From assembly GCA_030531215.1 (NCBI GenBank), contig JAUNNY010000002.1, positions 47,507 through 111,506 on the forward strand: DNA of 64,000 nucleotides. The letters run 5' to 3'. Every line of letters starts with the position of its first letter. Within the stretch, counting starts at the first letter, position 1. The translations under genes were made by a program, and so were the position numbers. Positions 35,740 to 44,717 of this stretch are shown here, piece by piece. The notes under the pieces were generated by a model that saw nothing but the letters and a program-made list of their open reading frames with translations, did no database searches and was not told the DNA's origin. This DNA comes from Erysipelotrichaceae bacterium (lineage in GTDB: Bacteria > Bacillota_I > Bacilli_A > Erysipelotrichales > Erysipelotrichaceae).

Positions 35740-36661
35740 AATATTTACCTACTAAATTTCTACCAGCACCATTAAAGAAGTCTTTTGCAGACATACTATT
35801 TTTACCTTCTGGTTTTATTTCGAATACTTTTATATAACCATCTTTACAATCGATGCGAAGATAATCATCGATCAAACCTAAAAATTTATTAGGTGAAGTA
35901 TCATTAGCTTCTTCAAAAAACACTTTAATTAATTTATATTTCTTGCCCTCTAACAATCCATAACATCCAGGATTATCCAACATGCCTCTAATATGGTTAT
36001 AAACATTAAGTGTCTTGTCATTAAAATCGATATGTTCTTCTTCTTTAGTCAAGTTATAAGAAAAAGTTGCTAAAGAAGAATCTTGCTTAATAGGATGAAT
36101 ATCATTGCTAAATACTTTAGGTAATAATTCAAGTAACATATCCAAACCTAAAATAGCAAGCTTATCAAATAAAGTTGAATTGGTATCATGTATATCAATA
36201 TCAATCTGTTTTTGATAAAGAATATCACCATCGTCCATCTTTTCATTCATATACATTAAACTCATGCCTGTTACTTTATCGCCATTTATAATAGCTCTTT
36301 GAATAGGCGCTCCGCCACGATGTAAAGGAAGTAAAGAACCGTGAGTATTTATACAATGATATTTTGGATAATCTAAAATAGCTTTAGGAATAATTTGACC
36401 ATAGGCACTAGTAATAATTAATTCAGGATCCAAAGCTAAAATATCAGCATATTCATTTCTTATTCTAGTTGGCGTATAAACCGGAATATTATATTTTAAA
36501 GCGACATTTTTTACTTCGCTAGGTGTCAAAATTCTCTTACGTCCTACTTCTTTATCCGGTTGAGTAACAACGCCAACAATATTATAGTTAGCATCAATTA
36601 AACCCTCTAAAATATAAGCTGCAAGCTTGGGCGTACCCATAAACACTATTCTTTCATTCAT
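35732..36661 (-). CDS. fmt: Methionyl-tRNA formyltransferase
   Basis: 309 aa. Formylates initiator Met-tRNA using 10-formyl-THF. Seen: [15 protein letters not shown] at the N-terminus, [14 protein letters not shown] (16-residue loop region), the catalytic [20 protein letters not shown] (Asn, His, Asp site SLLPxxRGxAP) and [11 protein letters not shown]-terminal OB-like domain present. First gene of fmt-lepA-hemW-malQ; normally fmt sits with def/rsmB, so this order is a local rearrangement. No Shine-Dalgarno. Confidence 0.96.
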   Translation of the reverse strand: MNERIVFMGTPKLAAYILEGLIDANYNIVGVVTQPDKEVGRKRILTPSEVKNVALKYNIPVYTPTRIRNEYADILALDPELIITSAYGQIIPKAILDYPKYHCINTHGSLLPLHRGGAPIQRAIINGDKVTGMSLMYMNEKMDDGDILYQKQIDIDIHDTNSTLFDKLAILGLDMLLELLPKVFSNDIHPIKQDSSLATFSYNLTKEEEHIDFNDKTLNVYNHIRGMLDNPGCYGLLEGKKYKLIKVFFEEANDTSPNKFLGLIDDYLRIDCKDGYIKVFEIKPEGKNSMSAKDFFNGAGRNLVGKYFG

Positions 36662-36667
36662 AGTAAT

Positions 36668-36676
36668 ATTATTGCA
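36668..36676 (-). promoter_or_regulatory. Candidate extended -10 of fmt operon, 6 nt before ATG
   Basis: Minus strand TGCAATAAT, then ATTACT, then ATG (36659-36661). The hexamer is weaker (A for T at its first base). It overlaps the -35 of the divergent rpsT promoter. Confidence 0.4.
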
Positions 36677-36700
36677 TTTTTTTACGCTCTTTGGTAGAAT
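36672..36700 (+). promoter_or_regulatory. rpsT promoter
   Basis: TTGCAT (36672-36677), 17-bp spacer, TAGAAT (36695-36700); ribosome site AAGGAGG at 36716-36722 before ATG 36727. Confidence 0.75.
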
Positions 36701-36726
36701 AATAAAGCGATTAATAAGGAGGGTTT

Positions 36727-36987
36727 ATGGCAAATATCAAATCTCAAAAAAAGAGAGCTCTTACAAATGCTAAAGCTAACTTAAAGAATGCTGCTGAAAA
36801 GTCTAGATTAAAAACAGCTATTAAAAAAGTTAATAAAGCTGTAGAAGCTAAAGATAAAGAAGCTGCAACAAAAGCATTTAATGAAGCAAATTCTCTTTTA
36901 GATAAAGCTGGAACTAGCCATTTAAAACATAAAAACTATGTTGCAAGGCAAAAAGCTGCTTTAGCTAAAGCTGTTGCAAAAATCTAA
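36727..36987 (+). CDS. rpsT: 30S ribosomal protein S20
   Basis: 86 aa. MANIKSQKKRALTNAKANLK is the family N-terminus; the protein is Lys/Ala-rich and helical, binding the 5' domain of 16S rRNA. Strong Shine-Dalgarno, own promoter and own terminator: a monocistronic ribosomal gene divergent from fmt. Confidence 0.97.
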   Translation: MANIKSQKKRALTNAKANLKNAAEKSRLKTAIKKVNKAVEAKDKEAATKAFNEANSLLDKAGTSHLKHKNYVARQKAALAKAVAKI

Positions 36988-36995
36988 AAAAATAC

Positions 36996-37018
36996 GAGGT
37001 TGAAAAACCTCTTTTTTT
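36996..37018 (+). terminator. rpsT terminator
   Basis: GAGGTT - GAAA tetraloop - AACCTC followed by seven T. Confidence 0.93.
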
Positions 37019-37027
37019 ATCCAATCA

Positions 37028-37058
37028 AAAAAAGGTTCTGAACATATCAGAACCTTTT
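37028..37058 (-). terminator. Terminator of phosphoesterase gene
   Basis: AAAAGGTTCTGA and TCAGAACCTTTT arms around a 5-nt loop, then seven T on the minus strand. Confidence 0.9.
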
Positions 37059-37062
37059 ATAT

Positions 37063-37983
37063 CTAATTAGCTAATGGTTTGCCATCTTTATCGTAATAGG
37101 TTAAAGTTACTTCCTTTGTATTAACGTCTATGCTAGCAACCAAACCTTTACCTAATACATGCCCAGCGCCTGAGGCATAATCACTATCACTCATGCAACC
37201 AGCAGCAGCATAAGTAAATTTAATTGCGATATCTCCACCTTTGCTTGGTATTGTATCAGTAAATATTTGATCGTAATTGTGTTCACAAGAATGAGCATCT
37301 GTATGATTATGACCCCAAATAAAGTATATATCTCTTCCTTCAGAGTATTTATTTAATAGATTAACCACTTTGTTTGCATTTAACATAGAACGTTCGTCCG
37401 TTTTATGAAGTGGATAATGAGAAATTATAAATATTGGTTTTGAGCCATCAGTTTTCTTTAAATAAGACTCTAAACCAGAGATAGATGTTAAATCAAATAA
37501 TTGAAAAGTACTTGAAGCGCCAAAACAATATATTTCATAATCATCATCAGAAATTACTCTGCCACGTTTCTTTTCTATTCTTTTAGCGGTTGAATTAAAG
37601 CTAAGAGCTAAATTACCATTTAACCATTCATGATTGCCTGCAACAAATACGCCTTTATTCTTTATGTATTCTGAATTATCAATAGCATCTAAAACAGGCT
37701 TGACACGATCCCAATAATCCGTGAAATATGACTTATAACCAGCATAATCTCCTGCTCCAGCCATCGTTTCTAATAAATCGTTCTCATTATTAGCGACACT
37801 TTCTATCCAAGCACTCAAACGATTTGCCGAAGCATTATCTCCGGTATTATGAGCATCTGAAGTAAAAGCAATAGTATCAACAAGTGGATCATCAACAATC
37901 GCGAAATCATTTGCGAACGTTGATACCGATGCACACACTAAAAGCACGGCAACCAATATCAGTGTGTAGAATCTTTTTTTCAT
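37063..37983 (-). CDS. Secreted calcineurin-like metallophosphoesterase
   Basis: 306 aa. Signal peptide MKKRFYTLILVAVLLVCASV ending near STFA-ND, no lipobox, so exported and cleaved. Metal-ligand motifs in family order: TSDAHN (about 42-47), GAGDYAGY, GNHEW (about 117), SHYPLH and WGHNHTDAHS. The last two give the His ligands of a dinuclear centre. Substrate unknown: could be a nucleotide, phospholipid head group or phosphodiester. Ribosome site AGGAGAAA; own terminator. Confidence 0.86.
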   Translation of the reverse strand: MKKRFYTLILVAVLLVCASVSTFANDFAIVDDPLVDTIAFTSDAHNTGDNASANRLSAWIESVANNENDLLETMAGAGDYAGYKSYFTDYWDRVKPVLDAIDNSEYIKNKGVFVAGNHEWLNGNLALSFNSTAKRIEKKRGRVISDDDYEIYCFGASSTFQLFDLTSISGLESYLKKTDGSKPIFIISHYPLHKTDERSMLNANKVVNLLNKYSEGRDIYFIWGHNHTDAHSCEHNYDQIFTDTIPSKGGDIAIKFTYAAAGCMSDSDYASGAGHVLGKGLVASIDVNTKEVTLTYYDKDGKPLAN

Positions 37984-38010
37984 AGTATTTCTCCTATTAT
38001 CTATCTATAA

Positions 38011-39282
38011 TTACTCTTTACCTAATAGTTTAAACATTTTCTTCTTATATACTTCAACACCAGGTTGATTGAATGGATTGATATCTAATAGATAACAAGT
38101 CATTCCACATGCTATAAAGAAGAAATAAATCATATAACCAAAACTATAAGCACTATTATCTTTAATATTAATTACAATATTAGGATTATTTCCATCTTCA
38201 CTATGAGCACTTAGGGTTCCTTTATAAGCCATCTCATTAACCCATGATAATTTTTTACCAGCAAGATAATTCATATTATCTAAATTATCTTCATCACTTG
38301 GGAAAATCATATCATCAGCCATCTCATCAACATGAAGAACTGTTTCAAATTCAACTTTAGTACCATCTTGAACAAATTGACCAAGAGAATGTAGATCTGT
38401 TGAGAAGCAAGCGCTTGTTGGTAAAATACCCTTGCCATCCTTACCTTCTGATTCACCAAATAATTGTTTCCACCATTCAGCAATCATAGCAAGTTGCAAA
38501 TGATATGTTACAAACATTTCTGCTTTATAGCCTTTATCATCTAAGATTCTTCTAGCAACTGCATATTGATAAGCTGGATTCTTAGATAAATCATCAGTAT
38601 TTAATTCATTATAAGCATCTAAAGAACCTTTCATAAGAGCTTCAATATCAACATTAGCTAAAGCTAAAGGAAGTAAGCCAACAGCTGTAAATACTGAATA
38701 ACGACCACCAATATTATCTGGAATTACAAATGTTTCATAACCCATCTTATCAGCTAAAGTTTTTAATGTGCCTCTAGCTTTATCGGTAGTTGCATAAATT
38801 CTATTCTTTGCATCTTCACCATATTTATCTTCCATAAACTTCTTGAAAATTCTAAATGAAATAGAAGTCTCAGTTGTTGTGCCAGATTTAGAGATAACAT
38901 TTAAAACAACTTCTTTATTCTTAATATGTTCTAATACTTGAGAAATATAAGTATTTGAGAAAGTATTTCCTACAAAGATAACTTCAATACCATCGTTAGG
39001 ATATAAACCCTTAACCATTTCAATTGCTGCTCTAGCGCCTAAATAAGAGCCACCTATGCCACAAACTAATACCGTATCATATTTGCCTTCCATTCTCTTT
39101 TTAAGAGCTAGGATACGATTAAATTCTTCCTTATCGTAATCTAGAGGCCATTTAACCCAACCAACAAAATCATTGCCTTTACCTGTAGCATTATGCAAAT
39201 CATTATGAGCTACAGTTACTTTTTCTTGATAAGAAGCAATATCCTTATCTAATTTTGCATTACTAAGATCTAAACTAATCAT
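38011..39282 (-). CDS. pgi: Glucose-6-phosphate isomerase
   Basis: 423 aa from ATG at 39280-39282 (AAGGAAGGTGAAA upstream). Interconverts glucose 6-phosphate and fructose 6-phosphate. Seen: VCGIGGSYLGARA, VISKSGTTTETSI-type phosphate loop, IGGRYSVFTAVGLLPLA, a Glu-containing LFGESEGKDGKG and SAHSEDGNNPN near the end. Bacillus-type short Pgi. Overlaps the S1-domain gene by 8 bp. Confidence 0.96.
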   Translation of the reverse strand: MISLDLSNAKLDKDIASYQEKVTVAHNDLHNATGKGNDFVGWVKWPLDYDKEEFNRILALKKRMEGKYDTVLVCGIGGSYLGARAAIEMVKGLYPNDGIEVIFVGNTFSNTYISQVLEHIKNKEVVLNVISKSGTTTETSISFRIFKKFMEDKYGEDAKNRIYATTDKARGTLKTLADKMGYETFVIPDNIGGRYSVFTAVGLLPLALANVDIEALMKGSLDAYNELNTDDLSKNPAYQYAVARRILDDKGYKAEMFVTYHLQLAMIAEWWKQLFGESEGKDGKGILPTSACFSTDLHSLGQFVQDGTKVEFETVLHVDEMADDMIFPSDEDNLDNMNYLAGKKLSWVNEMAYKGTLSAHSEDGNNPNIVINIKDNSAYSFGYMIYFFFIACGMTCYLLDINPFNQPGVEVYKKKMFKLLGKE

Positions 39283-39643
39283 TATTTTCACCTTCCTTAA
39301 GCCATATAGGCATCATTTCTTTTATTGTATTAAAGCCCTTTTCGTTTTTAGGCATTCCTTCAAATCTGACCCTACGAACATGTTTTCTAGTATTATCGGC
39401 TAATGCCTTATATGATAGCCTCAATTGATGATGTTGATTATCAATATCAATAACCTTTAGCATACAGTATTCACCAACATTCACATAATTTGAAATATCT
39501 TTTACAAAACGATTAGAGATTTCAGAAATATGAACTAAGCCAGAAACACCATCATCAAATCCTACAAAAGCACCATAAGGTTTAATGCCGGTTATTTTCC
39601 CATATACAGTCATTCCAACTTTATATTCATCAAAATTGCTCAT
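39275..39643 (-). CDS. S1-domain RNA-binding protein (YugI/CvfD type)
   Basis: 122 aa from MSNFDEYKVGM; an open frame runs 75 codons further upstream but that part is antisense to the NfuA gene and has no ribosome site. A single S1 domain: GMTVYGKITGIKPYGAFVGF, GVSGLVHISEISNRFV, and LKVIDIDNQHHQLRLSYKAL, then a basic tail. Members bind ribosomes/RNA and act in stress and cold adaptation. Co-transcribed with pgi. Confidence 0.88.
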   Translation of the reverse strand: MSNFDEYKVGMTVYGKITGIKPYGAFVGFDDGVSGLVHISEISNRFVKDISNYVNVGEYCMLKVIDIDNQHHQLRLSYKALADNTRKHVRRVRFEGMPKNEKGFNTIKEMMPIWLKEGENND

Positions 39644-39649
39644 AGAATA

Positions 39650-39655
39650 ATTATA
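39650..39655 (-). promoter_or_regulatory. -10 of S1-protein/pgi operon, 6 nt before ATG
   Basis: Minus strand TATAAT preceded by GTG, then TATTCT, then ATG (39641-39643). No Shine-Dalgarno; predicted leaderless. Confidence 0.6.
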
Positions 39656-39667
39656 CACCTTGGATTG

Positions 39668-39676
39668 TGTTATACT
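39668..39676 (+). promoter_or_regulatory. Extended -10 promoter of NfuA-like gene
   Basis: TGTTATACT about 31 nt before the ATG at 39708, giving a short leader. It lies head to head with the S1-gene promoter. Confidence 0.45.
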
Positions 39677-39707
39677 TAATACACAAAGAAATATAACGGT
39701 ATATAAA

Positions 39708-39953
39708 ATGACACAAGATGAGAAAATAAAACTTATTGAAAAAACTATCGAGAAAGTTAGACCATATCTAAACGCAGATGGAGGCGATGTTGAATTCGTT
39801 AAATTAGAAGACGACATCGTATACGTCAGAGTACATGGTGCATGTGTAGGCTGTTCAGCTCTAGACATGACCTTAAAAGATGGAGTTGAAGCTTTACTTC
39901 TAGATGAAGTTGAAGGAATTAAAGAAGTTAGATTAGCTGAAGATTTATTCTAA
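39708..39953 (+). CDS. NifU C-terminal-domain Fe-S scaffold protein (Nfu type)
   Basis: 81 aa starting MTQDEKIKLIEKTIEKVRPY; an upstream in-frame Met at 39660 would lie inside the promoter. Core motif YLNADGGDVEFVKLEDD and the cluster-binding VHGACVGCSALDMTLK (CxxC) are typical of Nfu proteins that hold and deliver [4Fe-4S]. No other Fe-S assembly gene is adjacent. Ribosome site is poor. Confidence 0.9.
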   Translation: MTQDEKIKLIEKTIEKVRPYLNADGGDVEFVKLEDDIVYVRVHGACVGCSALDMTLKDGVEALLLDEVEGIKEVRLAEDLF

Positions 39954-39979
39954 AGATAACTATTAGTTATCTTTTTTTA
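39952..39979 (+). terminator. Terminator of NfuA-like gene, overlapping the Nif3-like stop
   Basis: AAAGATAAC (39952-39960), loop TATTA, GTTATCTTT (39966-39974), then T-rich on the plus strand. The loop contains the stop codon of the convergent Nif3-like gene. Confidence 0.82.
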
Positions 39980-40799
39980 TGAAAGAATAAGCATCTCCAG
40001 ATCTAACAAATTCAACATTAACATCAACATATTCTTTAATGTGCTCTGCAAACCATTTCATGCCAGGTTCCTCAACATTGAAATGGCCAACTGCCAAGAT
40101 ACGTTTATTACGTCCTAACATTGCAGAGTCTCTAATATATTCAGAAGTAGTAAAGTCAGTAACTTCCATACATATCAATGTATCGATATCATTTTCTTCA
40201 ACATATTTTGTAACATCATTATCAATATCACCAATTAGATGCATTGGGAACATTATTTTCTTGCATGTTCCTTCCATATCACCGACACATTTAATACCCG
40301 TTAAATGCAATTTGTTCATTAATTCATCGCATAATTGTTTAACAGGTTTTTCATCAATTGTATACTCTCTTGGATATTTTAATTCATGAGTCAAGTATTT
40401 CTCCCATCCTAGCTCATGCATTAAACCTGTAAAAATGCCATCAACATATTGGCCATCAATCATGATACCGCTATGAATGTAATCATGATCTCTCCACACG
40501 CAAATATCACCTAATAATTCAACTTTTTGTTGATAAGTTTGATTGTCTACTAACCAATCAGTATGATCACCATGGTTCCAGAATAAAGCTTCATGAACAA
40601 TAATAAAATTAGCACCTAATTCTTTTGCCTTTTTTATAACATCAATTGAAGCAAATAAAGTTACTACAATGCCAGTACATTCTTGATTAGGATTACCATA
40701 TAAGATTTTGTCTCTAGTAGTAGCATCTTCAATCACATAATCTTTCCATTTACCACTGCATTCGCTTTTAACTTTAGAAATAATCTCACTAATTAACAT
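39963..40799 (-). CDS. Nif3-like (DUF34) dinuclear metal protein
   Basis: 278 aa. Family features: VVTLFASIDVIKKAKELGAN, then FIIVHEALFWNHGDHTDWL (usually a His-His-Pro motif; here His-Glu), VWRDHDYIHSG, DTLICMEVTDF and AVGHFNVEEPGMKWF, giving His/Glu metal ligands of a dinuclear centre. The protein is widespread but its reaction is unsettled. It overlaps the upstream hydrolase by 7 bp, ribosome site GAAAGGAG lies within that gene. Confidence 0.82.
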   Translation of the reverse strand: MLISEIISKVKSECSGKWKDYVIEDATTRDKILYGNPNQECTGIVVTLFASIDVIKKAKELGANFIIVHEALFWNHGDHTDWLVDNQTYQQKVELLGDICVWRDHDYIHSGIMIDGQYVDGIFTGLMHELGWEKYLTHELKYPREYTIDEKPVKQLCDELMNKLHLTGIKCVGDMEGTCKKIMFPMHLIGDIDNDVTKYVEENDIDTLICMEVTDFTTSEYIRDSAMLGRNKRILAVGHFNVEEPGMKWFAEHIKEYVDVNVEFVRSGDAYSFIKKDN

Positions 40800-41767
40800 A
40801 TTTCTCCTTTCGCTAAAGGAAGCAATTTTTCCTTTAATAGTTTTTTAAATTTAATTGGTTCGTCTGATAAAGGATTATGACCAGATTTTTCAAACCAATG
40901 CAGTTCTTTTATAGGAGCTTCAATCATATCAAACCAATGTTCAACAAGTTCTGATGGAGTATTATAATCTAGCCTTCCATCAAATATAAAGATTGGAGCT
41001 TTAAATTTTGTACAAGTCTTTTCAAAATCAGTTGTACCAATCTCTTTCCACATATTTCTTAAAACAAATTTATATCCTTTAATATAACCAATCAATTCAG
41101 ACAATGAATATTCACCAGACAAAACAATTGGCTTTACCATAGCATTGAAATAATCTTGTTTACCTTCATTTTTAGAATAGCCACCATATTTCATCATGAT
41201 ATTTCTTTGAAGCATCATCGAATCAAAAACATCATCACCCTTATAACAGCCCATAACAGGTGGGCCGATTCTATTTAATGTTTCAACTGATTTAGTATCA
41301 TTAGCTTTACTAGCTTCATCTAAAGAGTATTTCCAAGATATTAATTCATTCTTATGGATGTTAACAACTTGACCAAAACCAACAAATGCATATATCTTTT
41401 CAGGATGTTCATGTAATAGCCAAGTGCCAAGCAAAGAACCCCAACTACCACCTATTACAAATATTTTTTCTTTCTTAAATCTTGCGCACAAATAGTTAAC
41501 TAAACTATTAGCATCTTCTATCATTTGTTTGATAGTTAAATCTTCAGCTTTTGCGCCTTTATATGAACCAGCAGTACCTCTTTGATCCCAAGCTACAATA
41601 GTAAATTCATCAAGCAAATCATCATTACTTAAAATAACTGAATGTCTATTAGTAACGCCTGGGCCACCATGTAGAAACAAAAGGACAGGATTATTAATAT
41701 CATTACCTTTAATATGAATAGTTTGTCTTAAACCATTTAATTCAATTTTAGTTTTTTCATTTATCAT
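40793..41767 (-). CDS. Prolyl aminopeptidase-like alpha/beta hydrolase
   Basis: 324 aa from ATG at 41765-41767 (AAAGGTGAAATT upstream; the frame extends 11 codons further but overlaps the ileS hairpin). LFLHGGPGVTNRHS (oxyanion hole), WDQRGTAGS, nucleophile elbow VIGGSWGSLLGTWLL, then IFDGRLDYNTPSELV (Asp) and KSGHNPLSDEP (His) complete the triad. The HGGPG and GGSWG pair is the signature of proline iminopeptidases (S33); other hydrolases share it, so substrate is probable only. Confidence 0.85.
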   Translation of the reverse strand: MINEKTKIELNGLRQTIHIKGNDINNPVLLFLHGGPGVTNRHSVILSNDDLLDEFTIVAWDQRGTAGSYKGAKAEDLTIKQMIEDANSLVNYLCARFKKEKIFVIGGSWGSLLGTWLLHEHPEKIYAFVGFGQVVNIHKNELISWKYSLDEASKANDTKSVETLNRIGPPVMGCYKGDDVFDSMMLQRNIMMKYGGYSKNEGKQDYFNAMVKPIVLSGEYSLSELIGYIKGYKFVLRNMWKEIGTTDFEKTCTKFKAPIFIFDGRLDYNTPSELVEHWFDMIEAPIKELHWFEKSGHNPLSDEPIKFKKLLKEKLLPLAKGEIC

Positions 41768-41782
41768 AATTTCACCTTTACA

Positions 41783-41805
41783 AAAGAGTGCTATTAGCAC
41801 TCTTT
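41783..41805 (-). terminator. Hairpin at the end of ileS with stop codon in the loop
   Basis: 10-bp stem AAAGAGTGCT/AGCACTCTTT around the TAA region (41794-41796). Only four T follow, so read-through into the hydrolase gene is likely; partial terminator. Confidence 0.6.
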
Positions 41806-44520
41806 AATTGCATCTGCACATCTATTGCACAAACCATCTTCATTTTCTTCTTCAACAATATTCCAACATCTAGGACATACATGGCCTTTAGCCATTTCAA
41901 TCTTAACTTCGATATTTTCATATTTAGGAAGTTCCTCATCTACAAATGATACTTTAGCAATTATTAACCATTGATTAATCTTATCGCCAAATGTATCAGT
42001 TAATAACTTCTTGTCTTCTTCAGAAACATGTAAGATTGCATGAGCTTGCATTGGCTTTTCAATAATCTTGTTATTGATTGCTTCTTCTCTAGCCTTAAAA
42101 ATATCAGCTCTAATCTTATTTAAGCGATCAAAATTATCTCTAATTTGTTGATCATCATATTTCTTAGCTTCATTGAAGTGTGTATAATGAACTGAACTAG
42201 CTTCACCAGTATTCAAATAACCCCAAGCTTCTTCAGTAGTATATATTAAGATTGGCGACCATAATTTAATTAATGTTTCACAAGCTTCATATAGAACAGT
42301 TTGAACTTTTCTTCTTCTAGGTGAATCAGCTTTATCACAATACAAGATATCTTTTGCCATATCACAATAATAAGAACTTAATTCATTACTCATAAAGTTC
42401 ATCATTGTTGAAGTAGCACCAACAAAATCATAATTATCATAAGCAGTAACAGTCTTGTCATTAACATCATTTAGACACGCAAGAATGTATTTATCGATTG
42501 GCTCTAATTCTTCATACTTAACATGATCTTCCTTTTTGAAATCTTCAGGATTAATATTACCTAACAAGAATCTTAAAGTATTTCTAACTTTACGATATTG
42601 TTCGGAAACTTGTTTTAAGTTAGAATCGCCAATTCTCATGTCAGCTTTGAAATCTTCACTAGCAGCCCAAAGTCTTAAGATATCAGCACCATATTGTTTA
42701 ATAATGTCTAATGGATTAACAACATTGCCTACTGATTTATGCATTGCCTCACCTTTAGAGTCACATACATAACCATGAGATAATACAGCCTTATAAGGAG
42801 CAGTATTATGTGTAGCTACAGAAACAATTAAACTTGAATTGAACCAACCTCTATATTGGTCAGAACCTTCAAAATACAAGTCACAAGGATAATTATCTCC
42901 TCTAGCAATTAATTCATTCCAGCTTGAACCAGAATCAAACCAAACGTCCATAATGTCTTTTTCTTTAGTAAAGTTACCATTTGGAGATTTAGGATTGCTA
43001 TAACCTTCTGGCAATAAATCTTTAGCTTCTGAATCAAACCAAACATTAGAACCTTTTTCATCAAACAATTTAGCAATATGTTCAAATACTTCTGCTTCAA
43101 TAATTGGTGATTTATCTTCGTTATAGATAATAGGAATTGGTACACCCCATAACCTTTGTCTAGAAATACACCAATCTTTACGATCTTTAATCATATTGGT
43201 TAATCTTACTTCGCCAAAAGTATTTAACCATTTAACTTCTTTAATAGCATCTAACAATTGAGGTTTAATCTTTTCAATAGAAGCAAACCATTGAACAGTT
43301 GCTCTGAAGATAACTGGTTTCTTTAATCTATCATCATGTGGATAACTATGGGTAATCCATTCCATCTTCAATAAAGTGCCATTATTATTTAATAGTTCAA
43401 CAACATCTTTGTTAGCATCTAAAACAAATTTGCCTTCTAATTCAGGTCCAGCATCAGCAGTTAATAAACCTTTTTCATCAACTGGGCAGAATGCAGGTAA
43501 ACCATATTTTTGACCTACATAGAAGTCATCAGCACCATGACCAGGAGCAGTATGAACACAACCTGTACCATCTTCATCAGTAACATGAGTTCCCAAAATA
43601 ATAACTGATGTTCTAGATGAATCTAAGACATGTCTACATAAGATACCTTCAAGTTCTTTTCCTTTGAAAGTCTTGATAGTTTCACCTGTCAATTCAAATT
43701 TTTCTAATAGTTTATCCTTTAATGTTTCTAAGAATATTAGTTTACCCTTTTCAGTATTAACAACCGCATAAGTAAAATCAGGATGTAAACAAATTGCTAA
43801 GTTAGCTGGAATAGTCCAAGGAGTAGTAGTCCAAATAACAAATTTCTCGTCACCCTCTAAAACACCTTTGCCATCAACAACATCAAAAGCAACATAAATT
43901 GTAGGGTCTTTACGATCAAAATAAACAATCTCAGAATCAGCAATAGCTGTCTCTTGATATGGAGACCAATAAATTGGCTTCATGCCTTGATATATCATGC
44001 CATCAAGAGCCATCTTAGCAAAAGATCTAATTTGTCTACCTTCAAATTCTTTCTTTAAAGTAATATATGGATGATCATAATCAGCAACTTGACCTAAACG
44101 TTTTTCTGTTTCCATTTGGGTTTTGATTTGTGACCAAGCATATTCTTCACATTTCTTTCTAAATTCACTAGATGATACTTTCTTACGGTCAACGCCTAAT
44201 TTTTGAACAGCATTCTCGATTGGTAAACCATGAGTATCCCATCCTGGGAAGAATGGTGTATAGTAACCAATCATAGCTTTAGATCTAACGATAATATCTT
44301 TGATGATTCTATTCATTGCTGTACCAGCATGAAGATTACCATTAGCGTATGGAGGACCATCATGTAAAACAAAAGGTTTATGATCCTTGTTTTTCTCTAA
44401 AATCTTTTGATAATAATCATCATCTTGCCAAGTCTTTAAAATGCCTGGTTCTTTATTAGGCAAATTGCCTCTCATTTCAAAACCAGTTTTAGGCATGTGT
44501 AGTGTGTCTTTGTATTCCAT
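41794..44520 (-). CDS. ileS: Isoleucyl-tRNA synthetase
   Basis: 908 aa from ATG at 44518-44520, with GGGGGAAATT upstream; the open frame extends 19 codons into the T-box terminator and is not coding there. Class I synthetase: LHDGPPYANGNLHAGT (HIGH motif), the CP1 editing domain with WTTTPWTIPAN and the HTAPGHGADDF site, GYVCDSKGEAMHKSVGN (KMSKS variant KSVGN context), and a C-terminal zinc site CPRCWNIVEEENEDGLCNRC. Bacterial type with zinc. Expression controlled by a T-box. Confidence 0.97.
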   Translation of the reverse strand: MEYKDTLHMPKTGFEMRGNLPNKEPGILKTWQDDDYYQKILEKNKDHKPFVLHDGPPYANGNLHAGTAMNRIIKDIIVRSKAMIGYYTPFFPGWDTHGLPIENAVQKLGVDRKKVSSSEFRKKCEEYAWSQIKTQMETEKRLGQVADYDHPYITLKKEFEGRQIRSFAKMALDGMIYQGMKPIYWSPYQETAIADSEIVYFDRKDPTIYVAFDVVDGKGVLEGDEKFVIWTTTPWTIPANLAICLHPDFTYAVVNTEKGKLIFLETLKDKLLEKFELTGETIKTFKGKELEGILCRHVLDSSRTSVIILGTHVTDEDGTGCVHTAPGHGADDFYVGQKYGLPAFCPVDEKGLLTADAGPELEGKFVLDANKDVVELLNNNGTLLKMEWITHSYPHDDRLKKPVIFRATVQWFASIEKIKPQLLDAIKEVKWLNTFGEVRLTNMIKDRKDWCISRQRLWGVPIPIIYNEDKSPIIEAEVFEHIAKLFDEKGSNVWFDSEAKDLLPEGYSNPKSPNGNFTKEKDIMDVWFDSGSSWNELIARGDNYPCDLYFEGSDQYRGWFNSSLIVSVATHNTAPYKAVLSHGYVCDSKGEAMHKSVGNVVNPLDIIKQYGADILRLWAASEDFKADMRIGDSNLKQVSEQYRKVRNTLRFLLGNINPEDFKKEDHVKYEELEPIDKYILACLNDVNDKTVTAYDNYDFVGATSTMMNFMSNELSSYYCDMAKDILYCDKADSPRRRKVQTVLYEACETLIKLWSPILIYTTEEAWGYLNTGEASSVHYTHFNEAKKYDDQQIRDNFDRLNKIRADIFKAREEAINNKIIEKPMQAHAILHVSEEDKKLLTDTFGDKINQWLIIAKVSFVDEELPKYENIEVKIEMAKGHVCPRCWNIVEEENEDGLCNRCADAIKEC

Positions 44521-44531
44521 AATTTCCCCCT

Positions 44532-44705
44532 TAATATAAAAAGGTGTTACCAAAGGGCGCAAGTAGCGCGGTACCACCTTATCTTTTTACTTAAACTGTT
44601 AACGCCAGCAACGCCATAAATGGAGCTCATAAGTGATGTCACAATTTAAATTGTAATAACTTGCACCAACCGTTATCTCTCTACAACACCTTTAAATTAT
44701 GCGCG
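44532..44705 (-). promoter_or_regulatory. T-box riboswitch (isoleucine) before ileS
   Basis: Minus strand: GAGAGATAACGG, GGTTGGTGCAAG (stem I apex, 44660-44671), then a specifier ATC followed by A (44635-44637, Ile codon), and the canonical T-box AAGGTGGTACCGCG (44567-44580). This arm pairs with 44541-44551 to form the terminator followed by TTTATATTA. Uncharged tRNA-Ile should stabilise the antiterminator and raise ileS expression. It begins only about 13 bp after the sepF stop. Confidence 0.95.
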
Positions 44706-44717
44706 TCTTAATCAAAG

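Noticed and set aside
39644..39868. N-terminal extension of the S1-domain gene (75 codons)
   Set aside because: Antisense to the NfuA-like coding region, low-complexity Ser/Phe composition, and it would read through the TATAAT box next to the real ATG.
44521..44577. Extra 19 codons in front of ileS
   Set aside because: They lie inside the T-box terminator stem; the ATG at 44518-44520 has GGGGG upstream and fits IleRS.
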